From assembly GCA_027031505.1 (NCBI GenBank), contig JALVQH010000265.1:1-10649 (forward strand): DNA of 10,649 nucleotides, read 5' to 3'. Numbering within the stretch: position 1 is the stretch's first letter; every line of letters begins with the position of its first letter. Below are positions 1 through 5,632 of this stretch, piece after piece. Below the pieces are notes generated by a model, which was given only the letters and a program-made list of their open reading frames with translations, ran no database searches and was not told the DNA's origin. The translations under genes and the position numbers were made by a program. Source of the DNA: Campylobacteraceae bacterium (GTDB lineage Bacteria > Campylobacterota > Campylobacteria > Campylobacterales > Sulfurovaceae).

Positions 1-117
1 CAGAAGCACCGCGCCGTGATGCTGACCGAGGAGGGGAAACTGCAGGAAGAGAAGGGGCACTACTTCAATCCAAATTTTTTCCTCGCCGATGAGATTGCGC
101 TGTTTTTGATGGGGTAG
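1..117 (+). CDS. 3' end of an unidentified protein gene
   Basis: Frame 1 is open from the first base to a TAG stop at 115-117. It gives 38 residues, ending in NPNFFLADEIALFLMG. The start lies outside the window. The fragment mixes charged residues with a hydrophobic end and has no motif I can assign. It is followed by a 59-base gap and a gene on the same strand. I do not recognise the family. Codon use looks like that of neighbouring genes and the reading frame is clean, so a real C-terminus is likely, but the fragment is too short for a functional call. Confidence 0.6.
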   Translation, partial: QKHRAVMLTEEGKLQEEKGHYFNPNFFLADEIALFLMG

Positions 118-176
118 CTACCGAAATGTTTGCGTTATATATTGCCGTTTAAGGTTGCAGGAAATACAATAGAGTC

Positions 177-638
177 ATGAAACATTTATTCGTCATTGCA
201 GCCTTTTCGGCCTTGATGGGGTTGACAGGATGTACGCAACACTCTTTTGACAGTCGATTGCCTGGTCACTATCAGGGGTCGGGTGAGATCATTGTATCCT
301 GGTGTCAACAAGAGAGTTTACAGATGGACATTGTCATTCATGACGACATGCATGTAACCGGCACCATCGGTGATGCTGCGATTCGCCAGGGTATGGTTAG
401 GCACAACAGCCAATTGTTGCAGCTTTCTGGCAATCCGGATTATGTGATTTATGCTGATCTGCAAGGCGACTTGGTTGCTAACGAACATGTCCATCGTAAT
501 TCGATCAAGTTGATTGTTGATTATGAAGAAGGCGAATTGATCGGAGGGTTTCATACTTCAGGGACCAAATTCGGTGGGAAAGAAACCATGATGCTGTCCG
601 GTACAGATCTGGTGCTGACAAAAATCAATACAAATTAA
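177..638 (+). CDS. predicted small lipoprotein, function unknown
   Basis: This encodes a 153-residue protein with a classic lipoprotein signal. It has a short basic start (MKH), a hydrophobic segment at about residues 4-16 and the lipobox LTGC with Cys19 as the predicted lipidated residue. The mature part of about 134 residues is polar and rich in beta-type sequence. It includes a stretch at about 105-130 (LIVDYEEGELIGGFHTSG) that reads like the strands of a small beta-barrel or sandwich. No catalytic motif is visible and I do not recognise the family. The start is supported by the signal peptide beginning at that Met; the ribosome binding site is weak (CAGGAA, about 12 bases upstream). It should be anchored in the inner or outer membrane facing the periplasm. 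It appears to be a single gene, with no obvious partner. Confidence 0.8.
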   Translation: MKHLFVIAAFSALMGLTGCTQHSFDSRLPGHYQGSGEIIVSWCQQESLQMDIVIHDDMHVTGTIGDAAIRQGMVRHNSQLLQLSGNPDYVIYADLQGDLVANEHVHRNSIKLIVDYEEGELIGGFHTSGTKFGGKETMMLSGTDLVLTKINTN

Positions 639-678
639 TTCTGGCAGGGGTGCGTGGCGGTCTTTCTGTGCTGCTGTT

Positions 679-705
679 GCGGCACGGGGAACTCCTCCGC
701 TTTTT
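679..705 (+). terminator. possible weak terminator after the lipoprotein gene
   Basis: GCGG (679-682) can pair with CCGC (697-700), with a weak inner GG/CC pairing, and TTTTT follows at 701-705. It lies about 40 bases after the lipoprotein stop. The stem is short, so this is only a candidate. It directly abuts the start of the ccdA remnant. Confidence 0.3.
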
Positions 706-709
706 AGGG

Positions 710-906
710 AACCTATACCTATAGAGAAAAGTCAAAGAAGTAAAAGTCCATAAAATCAATACTGAGAACTCTGAAGCCTGTTTGGCAGAGATAGTCAAAC
801 AAAGAGAAGAACAGCAATGACCTGAAGAAAACAGGGAAGCGACCGATAAGCAGAACGGACGGATAGAAAAATATGGTAGTTTTCGGATGGAGTCAGGAGG
901 TTTTAG
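710..906 (+). pseudogene. ccdA: decayed ccdA-family antitoxin gene, no ccdB toxin
   Basis: The frame from 710 reads NLYL, a stop (TAG 722-724), then residues ending KINTENSEACLAEIVKQ and REEQQ, another stop (TGA 818-820), then PEENREATDKQNGRIEKYGS and F. This follows the C-terminal two thirds of CcdA-type antitoxins: a helix leading to a Trp, then the toxin-binding tail of the form W-x-x-EN-x-EA...N-x-R-x-E-x-x-G-x-F-S-D-G-x-R-x-F. The TGA sits exactly where the conserved Trp (TGG) belongs. After GSF the match continues one frame over, as SDGVRRF and a TAG stop at 904-906, so one T appears lost from the T run at 881-883. There is no start codon, and no CcdB-like sequence follows. The family assignment is from memory of the CcdA consensus; the lesions are read directly. 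The gene should be non-functional. Confidence 0.7.
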
Positions 907-943
907 TGGGATAAATGATGTTTGCTTTGGGTTTTGGCATATT

Positions 944-1363
944 TTATCGAATCGTCTCGATCCTCATCGTCTCAAATTGACCAAGATTTCCGATCGTAAG
1001 ATCGTTGGTGGCGAACATTGCGCTCCCTGCTCGCACAGCTGAATGCAGTACCATCAGGTCTTCGAAATCGTCCAACCTTTTTTCATAATAGCTCTGCTTG
1101 GCCATGACAAAATCAGAAGAGGTAAGATAATATGGGATAATCTCCACACTGAGTGCGTCAATTGCTTCGACGACACGCAGGGGGTCGACCCGGCGACGCT
1201 CTGTAAGGATATAGTATATCGTCGTAATCGCATCGGCAGTAAAATGGAAAGTAATCGTCGTGTCGTCTTTGTGGGAGAGGTACCAATCCACCGACAGAGA
1301 CGATGTGGGACGTGAGGTATCCAGCAGATCGAGGCAGATATTGGTATCGAGGAAGAGGGTCAT
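944..1363 (-). CDS. vapC: PIN-domain toxin ribonuclease, VapC-like
   Basis: This encodes a 139-residue single-domain PIN protein, the size of VapC toxins, which are Mg2+-dependent ribonucleases cutting specific RNAs to stop growth. Motifs in order are LDTNICLDLLD at 5-15 (first metal-binding Asp6), TIYYIL at 48-53, DFEDLMVLHSA at 99-109 (acidic Asp99, Glu101, Asp102) and FATNDLTIGNLG at 117-128 (Asp121). This pattern fits the PIN subgroup with a DFED motif, where the second acidic residue of other VapC proteins is not obvious. The start ATG overlaps the antitoxin stop as ATGA (1360-1363), with GAGGA just upstream, so the pair is translationally coupled. Toxin activity should be neutralised by the upstream antitoxin. 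The reading frame is intact with all key acidic residues, so it is probably functional; its RNA target cannot be read from the sequence. Confidence 0.87.
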   Translation of the reverse strand: MTLFLDTNICLDLLDTSRPTSSLSVDWYLSHKDDTTITFHFTADAITTIYYILTERRRVDPLRVVEAIDALSVEIIPYYLTSSDFVMAKQSYYEKRLDDFEDLMVLHSAVRAGSAMFATNDLTIGNLGQFETMRIETIR

Positions 1364-1632
1364 GCGTCCTCCTCGCTCCGGGCAAGCTCTTTGCGCATGG
1401 TTTTGTAACTCTCATCTCCGATCTTGCCCTCAAGCATCCCGATAAACGACCCGGTGCGTTTGTTGGCGCTCGCCTCAATCTGCTCCAGTATCGCCGGCTC
1501 TTTGGTGATTGCCTTGAAATAGAGCGTAATCGCCTCTGTGAGATTTTTGTGGTGTGCATGGATCACCTGTTGTGCTTTCTCAATGACCTCTTTGTCAATC
1601 AAAAAGTTTTTGCGTACCCTGATGGCGTTCAT
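1360..1632 (-). CDS. vapB: antitoxin partner of the VapC-like toxin
   Basis: This encodes a 90-residue antitoxin-like protein starting MNAIRVRKNFLIDKEVIEKA. The N-terminal half looks like a short strand followed by two helices, as in ribbon-helix-helix DNA-binding antitoxins. The C-terminal half has GSFIGMLEGKIGDESYKTMR, a tail of the type that wraps around PIN toxins. An in-frame ATG lies 14 codons further upstream (1674) but is inside the promoter -10 region. The start at 1632 has a good AGGAG 7 bases ahead (plus-strand 1640-1644) and is the better choice. The stop overlaps the toxin start by four bases. The protein probably represses its own operon through the palindrome at 1661-1675. Identification rests on position, size and the C-terminal motif more than on a diagnostic DNA-binding signature. 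Confidence 0.8.
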   Translation of the reverse strand: MNAIRVRKNFLIDKEVIEKAQQVIHAHHKNLTEAITLYFKAITKEPAILEQIEASANKRTGSFIGMLEGKIGDESYKTMRKELARSEEDA

Positions 1633-1660
1633 GGTATGCTCCTTATATGTATATGTATTG

Positions 1661-1694
1661 TATGTATGATACATAAATTCATTGAAAAATGCAA
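1661..1694 (-). promoter_or_regulatory. vapBC promoter with operator-like palindrome over the -10
   Basis: On the minus strand, TTGCAT (1689-1694) and TATCAT (1666-1671) are separated by exactly 17 bases, forming a good sigma-70-type promoter. The -10 is embedded in a perfect 7-1-7 palindrome, TATGTATGATACATA (1661-1675). Transcription would begin near 1659, 27 bases before the vapB ATG. Such overlap is expected where the antitoxin or toxin-antitoxin complex shuts off its own promoter. An adjacent run of TATGTATA-type repeats (1646-1658) could extend the binding region. The autoregulation is inferred. Confidence 0.7.
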
Positions 1695-1967
1695 GCGTCC
1701 TGGATTTTTTTGGGGAATGGGTTTTGATGGAATTCCATTTTTACCCGTAGATGCAGATCCACATGTCTTCCCGGGTGGTGCATGCCACCATAAAAAACAC
1801 AACTGTACTTCTTAACTTTCGCACTAAAAATACCCCAATACTCCACCAGAGTCATCCATGCAGCCGCGCACAACCCGACCAAACCTCACAGGCCTTGACA
1901 AAGTGTATCTGTTGTGATTTTTTGTAGGATTAAACCTATATAAATCCCATTTTACGGTACTTTTGTG
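1695..1967. other. non-coding stretch between divergent genes
   Basis: I see no supportable gene here. Short open frames on both strands lack ribosome binding sites and family motifs. The stretch holds one perfect hairpin, GGTGG (1774-1778) with CCACC (1785-1789), which has no T run on its 3' side in either orientation. It also holds an isolated TTGACA (1895-1900) with no matching -10 at normal distance. Confidence 0.4.
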
Positions 1968-1990
1968 TATAATATACTATACAAAGGAGG
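1968..1990 (+). promoter_or_regulatory. promoter -10 and strong ribosome binding site of a small gene
   Basis: TATAAT (1968-1973) sits inside a perfect palindrome, GTATAATATAC (1967-1977). AAAGGAGG follows at 1983-1990, a near-perfect match to the 16S anti-Shine-Dalgarno. There is no clear -35. If the -10 is used, the transcript begins only a few bases before the ribosome binding site. The codon at ideal spacing (1997) is ATC rather than ATG. Confidence 0.55.
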
Positions 1991-2074
1991 CAAAAAATCA
2001 TCCAGATAGAATCTCAAATACTCCGTATCATCAACGACAACTTAAAAAGCCCAATCTATGAGACCTTCAGACCC

Positions 2075-2416
2075 ATGAACATCAAGACCATTCTTAGACA
2101 GAGTAACTTCAGTAAAAAAGAGGAGAACCGAATCTATGAAGCACTGATCGCCAGAATCACCCTCTCTTTTTTTACCTACAACTTTGTCAGCTACATCAAT
2201 CGCATCCAGCACGAACCCAAAACCATCGGTGGTCTCTTTGTGGATTTGGAGTGTGAATTGCATACGCTGGCTATTGCAATGCAGACATTTATTAAGATAC
2301 TGGACGAAATAGCCAACATTGAAGACGTTGTCAACAGAAATGAAGATTCAGCAGCGATTGTCGATACTTTACGGAATGTTACGCAGAAATTGCTTGGGTT
2401 TGGGTGCGAAAGTTAA
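2075..2416 (+). CDS. unrecognised helical protein, probably start-altered
   Basis: From the first in-frame ATG this gives 113 residues. They are mostly amphipathic helix (for example RIYEALIARITLSFFTYNF and ELHTLAIAMQTFIKILDEI), with no signal peptide and no known motif. I do not recognise the family. The ATG at 2075 has no ribosome binding site. The same frame is open back to 1997, adding 26 codons of similar protein-like sequence (IIQIESQILRIINDN and so on), and a strong AAAGGAGG lies 6 bases before codon ATC at 1997. The true start is therefore either that ATC or a mutated ATG there. After the TAA stop at 2414-2416 the frame is open for another 31 protein-like codons. The gene may be a relic or accessory gene. 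It stands alone between vapBC and the tat operon. Confidence 0.5.
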   Translation: MNIKTILRQSNFSKKEENRIYEALIARITLSFFTYNFVSYINRIQHEPKTIGGLFVDLECELHTLAIAMQTFIKILDEIANIEDVVNRNEDSAAIVDTLRNVTQKLLGFGCES

Positions 2417-2512
2417 GTTAAATGTTTACAGAACCGAAGCAGCCAACGCTATCATGATTGGCTTGAGAGAGGAATGGCTATTGAATTTTTCAAGAAAATA
2501 GAGAAGGTTTAG
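2417..2512 (+). pseudogene. in-frame continuation of the small gene beyond its stop
   Basis: Directly after the TAA at 2414-2416, the same frame stays open for 31 codons to a TAG at 2510-2512. It includes SQRYHDWLERGMAIEFFKKI and EKV, which reads as a plausible helical C-terminus with natural codon use. This suggests the upstream gene was once longer and was cut by a nonsense mutation. Chance openness over 31 codons is possible, so confidence is low. Confidence 0.3.
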
Positions 2513-2564
2513 TTCATAGTCCCCCTACTTGGCGCCCTTCCACCTCCCCTAACCATTCCTGCGC

Positions 2565-2570
2565 TATAAT
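2565..2570 (+). promoter_or_regulatory. -10 box for the tatB-tatC-queA operon
   Basis: A perfect TATAAT lies 33 bases before the tatB ATG, in an intergenic stretch. No good -35 is visible at 16-18 bases upstream, as is usual for Campylobacterota promoters. The stretch upstream is unusually C-rich. Confidence 0.5.
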
Positions 2571-2603
2571 ACCCGACCAATAAGATTTAACAAGGCTGGC
2601 TGC

Positions 2604-3122
2604 ATGTTCGGAATGGGCTTTACCGAAATCCTTTTTATTGCTGTAATCGCCGTGCTGTTTCTCGGACCGGAGAAACTTCCCGATGCAATGGTACAGATCG
2701 CCAGATTTTTCAAAACCATCCGCGGGACGATCAACGAAGCCAAAAGCTCCTTCGAGGAGGAGTTGCGCATCAATGAGCTCCGCGAAGAGGCACTGAATTA
2801 TCGTCGCAAGATCGAAGAGGCCTCAAACGACATCCACGGATTCAAAAACGCCATCCCCAACCCTGCCGCCGAGCTGCAGGATGCCATCACGTCCATCGGC
2901 GGGGATCGCTACCTTGACGATGACCTCCTTGCCGACATCCATGAAGCTGAGCAGGCCGAAAAAGAAACTGGCAAACCCACACACGAAGACGATCATGCAT
3001 CCCATGCATCCGAAGACGGTACCCTCGAGGAAGATGCCTCTGTCAAAAACGGAGCCGGAGCAATCGCCTCTTCGGAGCGAACAACCCGGTTCAAGCATCT
3101 TGCCAGAGAGGATCACGGCTGA
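2604..3122 (+). CDS. tatB: Sec-independent protein translocase subunit TatB
   Basis: This is a component of the twin-arginine translocase, which exports folded proteins carrying an RR signal. TatB and TatC together form the receptor in the inner membrane. The N-terminus MFGMGFTEILFIAVIAVLFL is one membrane helix (about 5-21) with the conserved Glu8. The hinge LGPEKLP (about 20-26) and an amphipathic helix (about 27-45) follow. Residues 45-80 are charged and likely coiled-coil, then comes an acidic, His-rich tail with two HAS repeats. The 172-residue length and Glu8 favour TatB over the shorter TatA. The start follows a modest AAGG about 9 bases upstream. The stop overlaps the tatC start by one base (TGATG), and the order tatB-tatC-queA matches Campylobacter. 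Confidence 0.92.
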   Translation: MFGMGFTEILFIAVIAVLFLGPEKLPDAMVQIARFFKTIRGTINEAKSSFEEELRINELREEALNYRRKIEEASNDIHGFKNAIPNPAAELQDAITSIGGDRYLDDDLLADIHEAEQAEKETGKPTHEDDHASHASEDGTLEEDASVKNGAGAIASSERTTRFKHLAREDHG

Positions 3123-4363
3123 TGTTCGAAAGCATGAAACCCCATCTCGCGGAGCTGCGTACCCGCCTGGCGATCTCGGTTGCAGCCGTACTGGTGATGT
3201 TTGTCGTAGCATTTGTCCTCCACAATCCGATCCTCACCTGGGTTACCCAGCCGCTCAATGATGCTCTGGCACAAGTGAAAATTATCGTCGAAAAACGGGA
3301 AAACGGCACCTGGAAAGTGCGCCACCCCGACGCCAACCAGACCGCAGCTCCGGCCGCGTCAACCCTCTCCGGCACCCTCGCCGATCAGGCAACCGCCCTC
3401 CACAACCACCTCCGGCAAGCCTCCGACCTCCTCACCCGGCGCCACCGGGACGCCATCGATGCCAAACTCGCCTCTCTCCTCGGACAGGCAGCTCGATCGG
3501 CTGCCGATCTCGCCCGCAGCGCCCGGGATCTCACCGGCACCCTCGCCGCCGAACACAACACCACCGCCCCGGCGTCCAAAGCCTCCAGCAGCTTCTGGGG
3601 CAGCATCACTACTCACCAGGTCGGAGGAGCCTTTTTTGTCGCCCTTAAAGTCTCGTTCTTTGCCGGGCTCTTCTTCGCCCTGCCGATCATCCTCTGGCAG
3701 CTTTGGCTCTTTATCGCACCGGGGCTGTATGACAATGAGAAAAAAATGGTCGTCCCCTTTGTCGTCGGCGGATCAATCATGTTTACTCTCGGAGTACTGT
3801 TCGCCTACTACATTGTTACACCGTTCGGGTTTCAGTTTCTCATCACCTTCGGCTCCTTTCTCTATACTCCACTGATCAACATTGAAGATTATGTCGGTTT
3901 CTTCACCAAGATTCTGCTTGGATTCGGGATCGCGTTTGAGCTGCCGATCATCACGGCGTTTCTCGGAATGCTTGGTCTCATCACCGATCAGACATTGATC
4001 CGCTTTTTCAAATACGCTATTGTAATGATTTTTGTCGTTGCAGCTCTGTTGACCCCTCCGGATGTTCTCACGCAGGTACTCATGGCGGCACCGCTGATTA
4101 TCCTCTACGGCGTTTCGATTGTGATCCTCAGATTTATTAATCCCGATACACCGGACGAAGAGGACAAAGGCAAACCGGCACACACCACCCCCGCCGCCCC
4201 GGAACACCCCCGGGCAGATCCCGAGGCAAAAACCCAAGGACCGCAAAAAACACTCCTCGAAACCGATGAGCCGTTTGAAGACGATGGAAATGTGGATGAT
4301 GAAGACTTCGATTTCAATGACGATGATTTCGATGATCTTGAAAAGCAAAAAACCGACACATAA
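3122..4363 (+). CDS. tatC: Sec-independent protein translocase subunit TatC, with enlarged first loop
   Basis: This is the core six-helix membrane subunit that recognises twin-arginine signal peptides. Seen are MKPHLAELRTRL at 5-16 with the conserved Glu11, TM1 (about 17-34), FFVALKVSFFAGLFFALPI (TM2, about 171-189), FIAPGLYDNEKK (197-208, with the conserved Glu206), and later helices ending at LLTPPDVLTQ before TM5/6. The protein is 413 residues against about 250 usually. Two additions explain this. About 100 residues (roughly 56-157) sit in the first periplasmic loop; they are Ala/Leu/Arg-rich, GC-rich in DNA and likely helical. A cytoplasmic tail of about 70 residues ends in Asp/Glu/Phe runs (DDEDFDFNDDDFDD). 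All core motifs are intact, so it should work. It is translationally coupled to tatB, and queA follows after 3 bases. Confidence 0.95.
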   Translation: MFESMKPHLAELRTRLAISVAAVLVMFVVAFVLHNPILTWVTQPLNDALAQVKIIVEKRENGTWKVRHPDANQTAAPAASTLSGTLADQATALHNHLRQASDLLTRRHRDAIDAKLASLLGQAARSAADLARSARDLTGTLAAEHNTTAPASKASSSFWGSITTHQVGGAFFVALKVSFFAGLFFALPIILWQLWLFIAPGLYDNEKKMVVPFVVGGSIMFTLGVLFAYYIVTPFGFQFLITFGSFLYTPLINIEDYVGFFTKILLGFGIAFELPIITAFLGMLGLITDQTLIRFFKYAIVMIFVVAALLTPPDVLTQVLMAAPLIILYGVSIVILRFINPDTPDEEDKGKPAHTTPAAPEHPRADPEAKTQGPQKTLLETDEPFEDDGNVDDEDFDFNDDDFDDLEKQKTDT

Positions 4364-4366
4364 GCC

Positions 4367-5410
4367 ATGCCCACCGTCCCTGAGCTGCTGACCAGAAGCT
4401 ACGTCTACCCTCTCCCCGAAGGGTACATCGCCACCACTCCGGCACGTCCGGCTGACAGTGCACGGCTGTTGGTGTACGATCGGACGGCCGATACTGTCAT
4501 CCACACCACCTTCCGGCATCTTCTCGATCACCTCCCCGCAAACCTTCACGTCTTTCTCAACGATACCCGCGTTATCAAGGCACGGTTGTTCGGGCACAAA
4601 TCGGCTGCCGGCAATCAGGGGGGAGGACGCATCGAACTGCTGCTTACCAAGCCTCTCGATGCCCACCGTTTCCTTGTAATGATCCGGGGGCGGGTGCGGA
4701 TCGGGACACAGATCCATTTTGACGAAGGTCTTACCGCCACCGTCGAAACCCTCCGCGACGACGGCTCCCGCGTCGTCACGTTTTCCCGGAACGGAACACC
4801 TCTGCGCTTCGAAATGCTGGTACGGATCCTCGATCGGATCGGCCACATCCCTCTGCCTCCCTACATGCAACGCGATGATCACGAGGAAGATATCCGCGAC
4901 TACCAGACCCTTTTCGCCCGACAGGATGGTGCCGTAGCGGCTCCCACTGCGTCGCTTCATTTCACCCCGGAGCTCCTCGCAGCGATGAAACAACGCCACC
5001 CGACCCACACCTTGACGCTGCATGTGGGTGCCGGCACGTTCAAGCCGGTCGAAACCGAAAATATCCTCGACCACCCCATGCACTCCGAAGCTTTTCATAT
5101 CCCCGATTCCTCCGCCGCAATCCTCCGAAGCGACACCCCCCTTCTGGCCGTGGGCACCACTGTCACCCGCACCATCGAATATTTCATCCGCACCGGTAAA
5201 CTCGAGGGGGAGTGCGACCTGTTCCTCCATCCGGGTAATCCTCCGCAGCGTGTCACTCATCTGCTGACCAATTTCCATCTCCCGGGAAGCACTCTCATCA
5301 TGCTTGTCTCAGCTTTCATTGGACGGGAAAAAACTCTGGCGCTGTATGAAGAGGCGATCAGGATCGGATATCGTTTTTACAGCTATGGGGACGGGATGCT
5401 GATATTGTAA
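4367..5410 (+). CDS. queA: S-adenosylmethionine:tRNA ribosyltransferase-isomerase
   Basis: QueA transfers and rearranges the ribose of S-adenosylmethionine onto preQ1 in the tRNA wobble position, making epoxyqueuosine on the route to queuosine. The 347-residue length is normal. Family motifs are all present: ARPADSARLLVYDR (about 26-39), NDTRVIKARL (65-74), GHIPLPPYMQR (about 156-166), PTASLHFT (about 192-199), HVGAGTFKPV (about 218-227) and NFHLPGSTLIMLVSAFIG (about 301-318). It acts in the cytoplasm. It starts three bases after the tatC stop with little ribosome binding site of its own, so translation probably depends on ribosomes leaving tatC. It is last in the operon; a terminator candidate follows at 5531-5563. 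Sharing an operon with Tat is a lineage habit rather than a functional link. Confidence 0.96.
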   Translation: MPTVPELLTRSYVYPLPEGYIATTPARPADSARLLVYDRTADTVIHTTFRHLLDHLPANLHVFLNDTRVIKARLFGHKSAAGNQGGGRIELLLTKPLDAHRFLVMIRGRVRIGTQIHFDEGLTATVETLRDDGSRVVTFSRNGTPLRFEMLVRILDRIGHIPLPPYMQRDDHEEDIRDYQTLFARQDGAVAAPTASLHFTPELLAAMKQRHPTHTLTLHVGAGTFKPVETENILDHPMHSEAFHIPDSSAAILRSDTPLLAVGTTVTRTIEYFIRTGKLEGECDLFLHPGNPPQRVTHLLTNFHLPGSTLIMLVSAFIGREKTLALYEEAIRIGYRFYSYGDGMLIL

Positions 5411-5413
5411 GAT

Positions 5414-5425
5414 TGTATCGATACA
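5414..5425. repeat. 12-base perfect palindrome just after queA
   Basis: TGTATCGATACA is a perfect palindrome beginning 4 bases after the queA stop. It could be a protein-binding site or a simple feature of the 3' untranslated region. It resembles the TGTAT-N-ATACA core of the vapBC palindrome at 1663-1673, but one shared short core is weak evidence for a link. Confidence 0.35.
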
Positions 5426-5503
5426 CATCGGCCATAACCGTGTGCAGTGACAATCAGAAGCAAACCACAAATGTCCCTTTCGGAGGCTGAATGATTTCTG
5501 TTT

Positions 5504-5563
5504 GCATCAGGCAGACACCACGCCTGAAGCTGCCCTTCATGGATACAGCAAAGGGGCATTTTT
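5504..5563 (+). terminator. tandem hairpins ending in a T run, queA-pyk boundary
   Basis: The first hairpin pairs GCATCAGGC (5504-5512) with GCCTGAAGC (5522-5530), with one A-A mismatch and a 9-base loop. Immediately after it, TGCCCTT (5531-5537) pairs with AAGGGGCA (5551-5558, one bulged G), followed by TTTTT (5559-5563). The second is a plausible intrinsic terminator for the tat-queA operon, placed before the pyk promoter region. The two adjoining stems could also form an attenuator-like structure if transcription starts upstream of them. Confidence 0.55.
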
Positions 5564-5599
5564 CCAGTTTCTTCCAGCCGTCCCTAACCCAATATAGGC

Positions 5600-5626
5600 G
5601 ATAATCACGCAAACAAAACACGGGAG
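5600..5626 (+). promoter_or_regulatory. pyk -10 candidate and ribosome binding site
   Basis: GATAAT (5600-5605) is a near-consensus -10 placed 27 bases before the pyk ATG. No clear -35 is visible. GGGAG (5622-5626) lies 6 bases ahead of the ATG and supports the start at 5633. Confidence 0.4.
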
Positions 5627-5632
5627 TTCACC

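Noticed and set aside
1360..1674. Longer 104-residue version of the antitoxin
   Set aside because: Its start lies inside the promoter -10 region, and the internal ATG at 1632 has the AGGAG.
1774..1789. GGTGG/CCACC hairpin as a terminator
   Set aside because: There is no T run on the 3' side in either direction, and no gene ends nearby.
1303..1815. 170-codon plus-strand open frame across vapBC
   Set aside because: Antisense to the intact toxin-antitoxin pair and continuing into non-coding sequence; no family resemblance.
640..2512. A new multi-gene defence system around vapBC
   Set aside because: The parts are a standard vapBC pair, a dead ccdA and one unassigned damaged gene; no nuclease, ATPase, polymerase or repeat array accompanies them.
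2604..3122. TatA instead of TatB
   Set aside because: Glu8, the 172-residue length with coiled-coil tail, and the position before tatC all favour TatB.
3773..5278. 501-codon open frame on the minus strand opposite tatC and queA
   Set aside because: It lies antisense to two genes with full family motifs, has no recognisable domain and is rich in Gly/Val/Asp, as expected for a mirror of GC-rich coding DNA.
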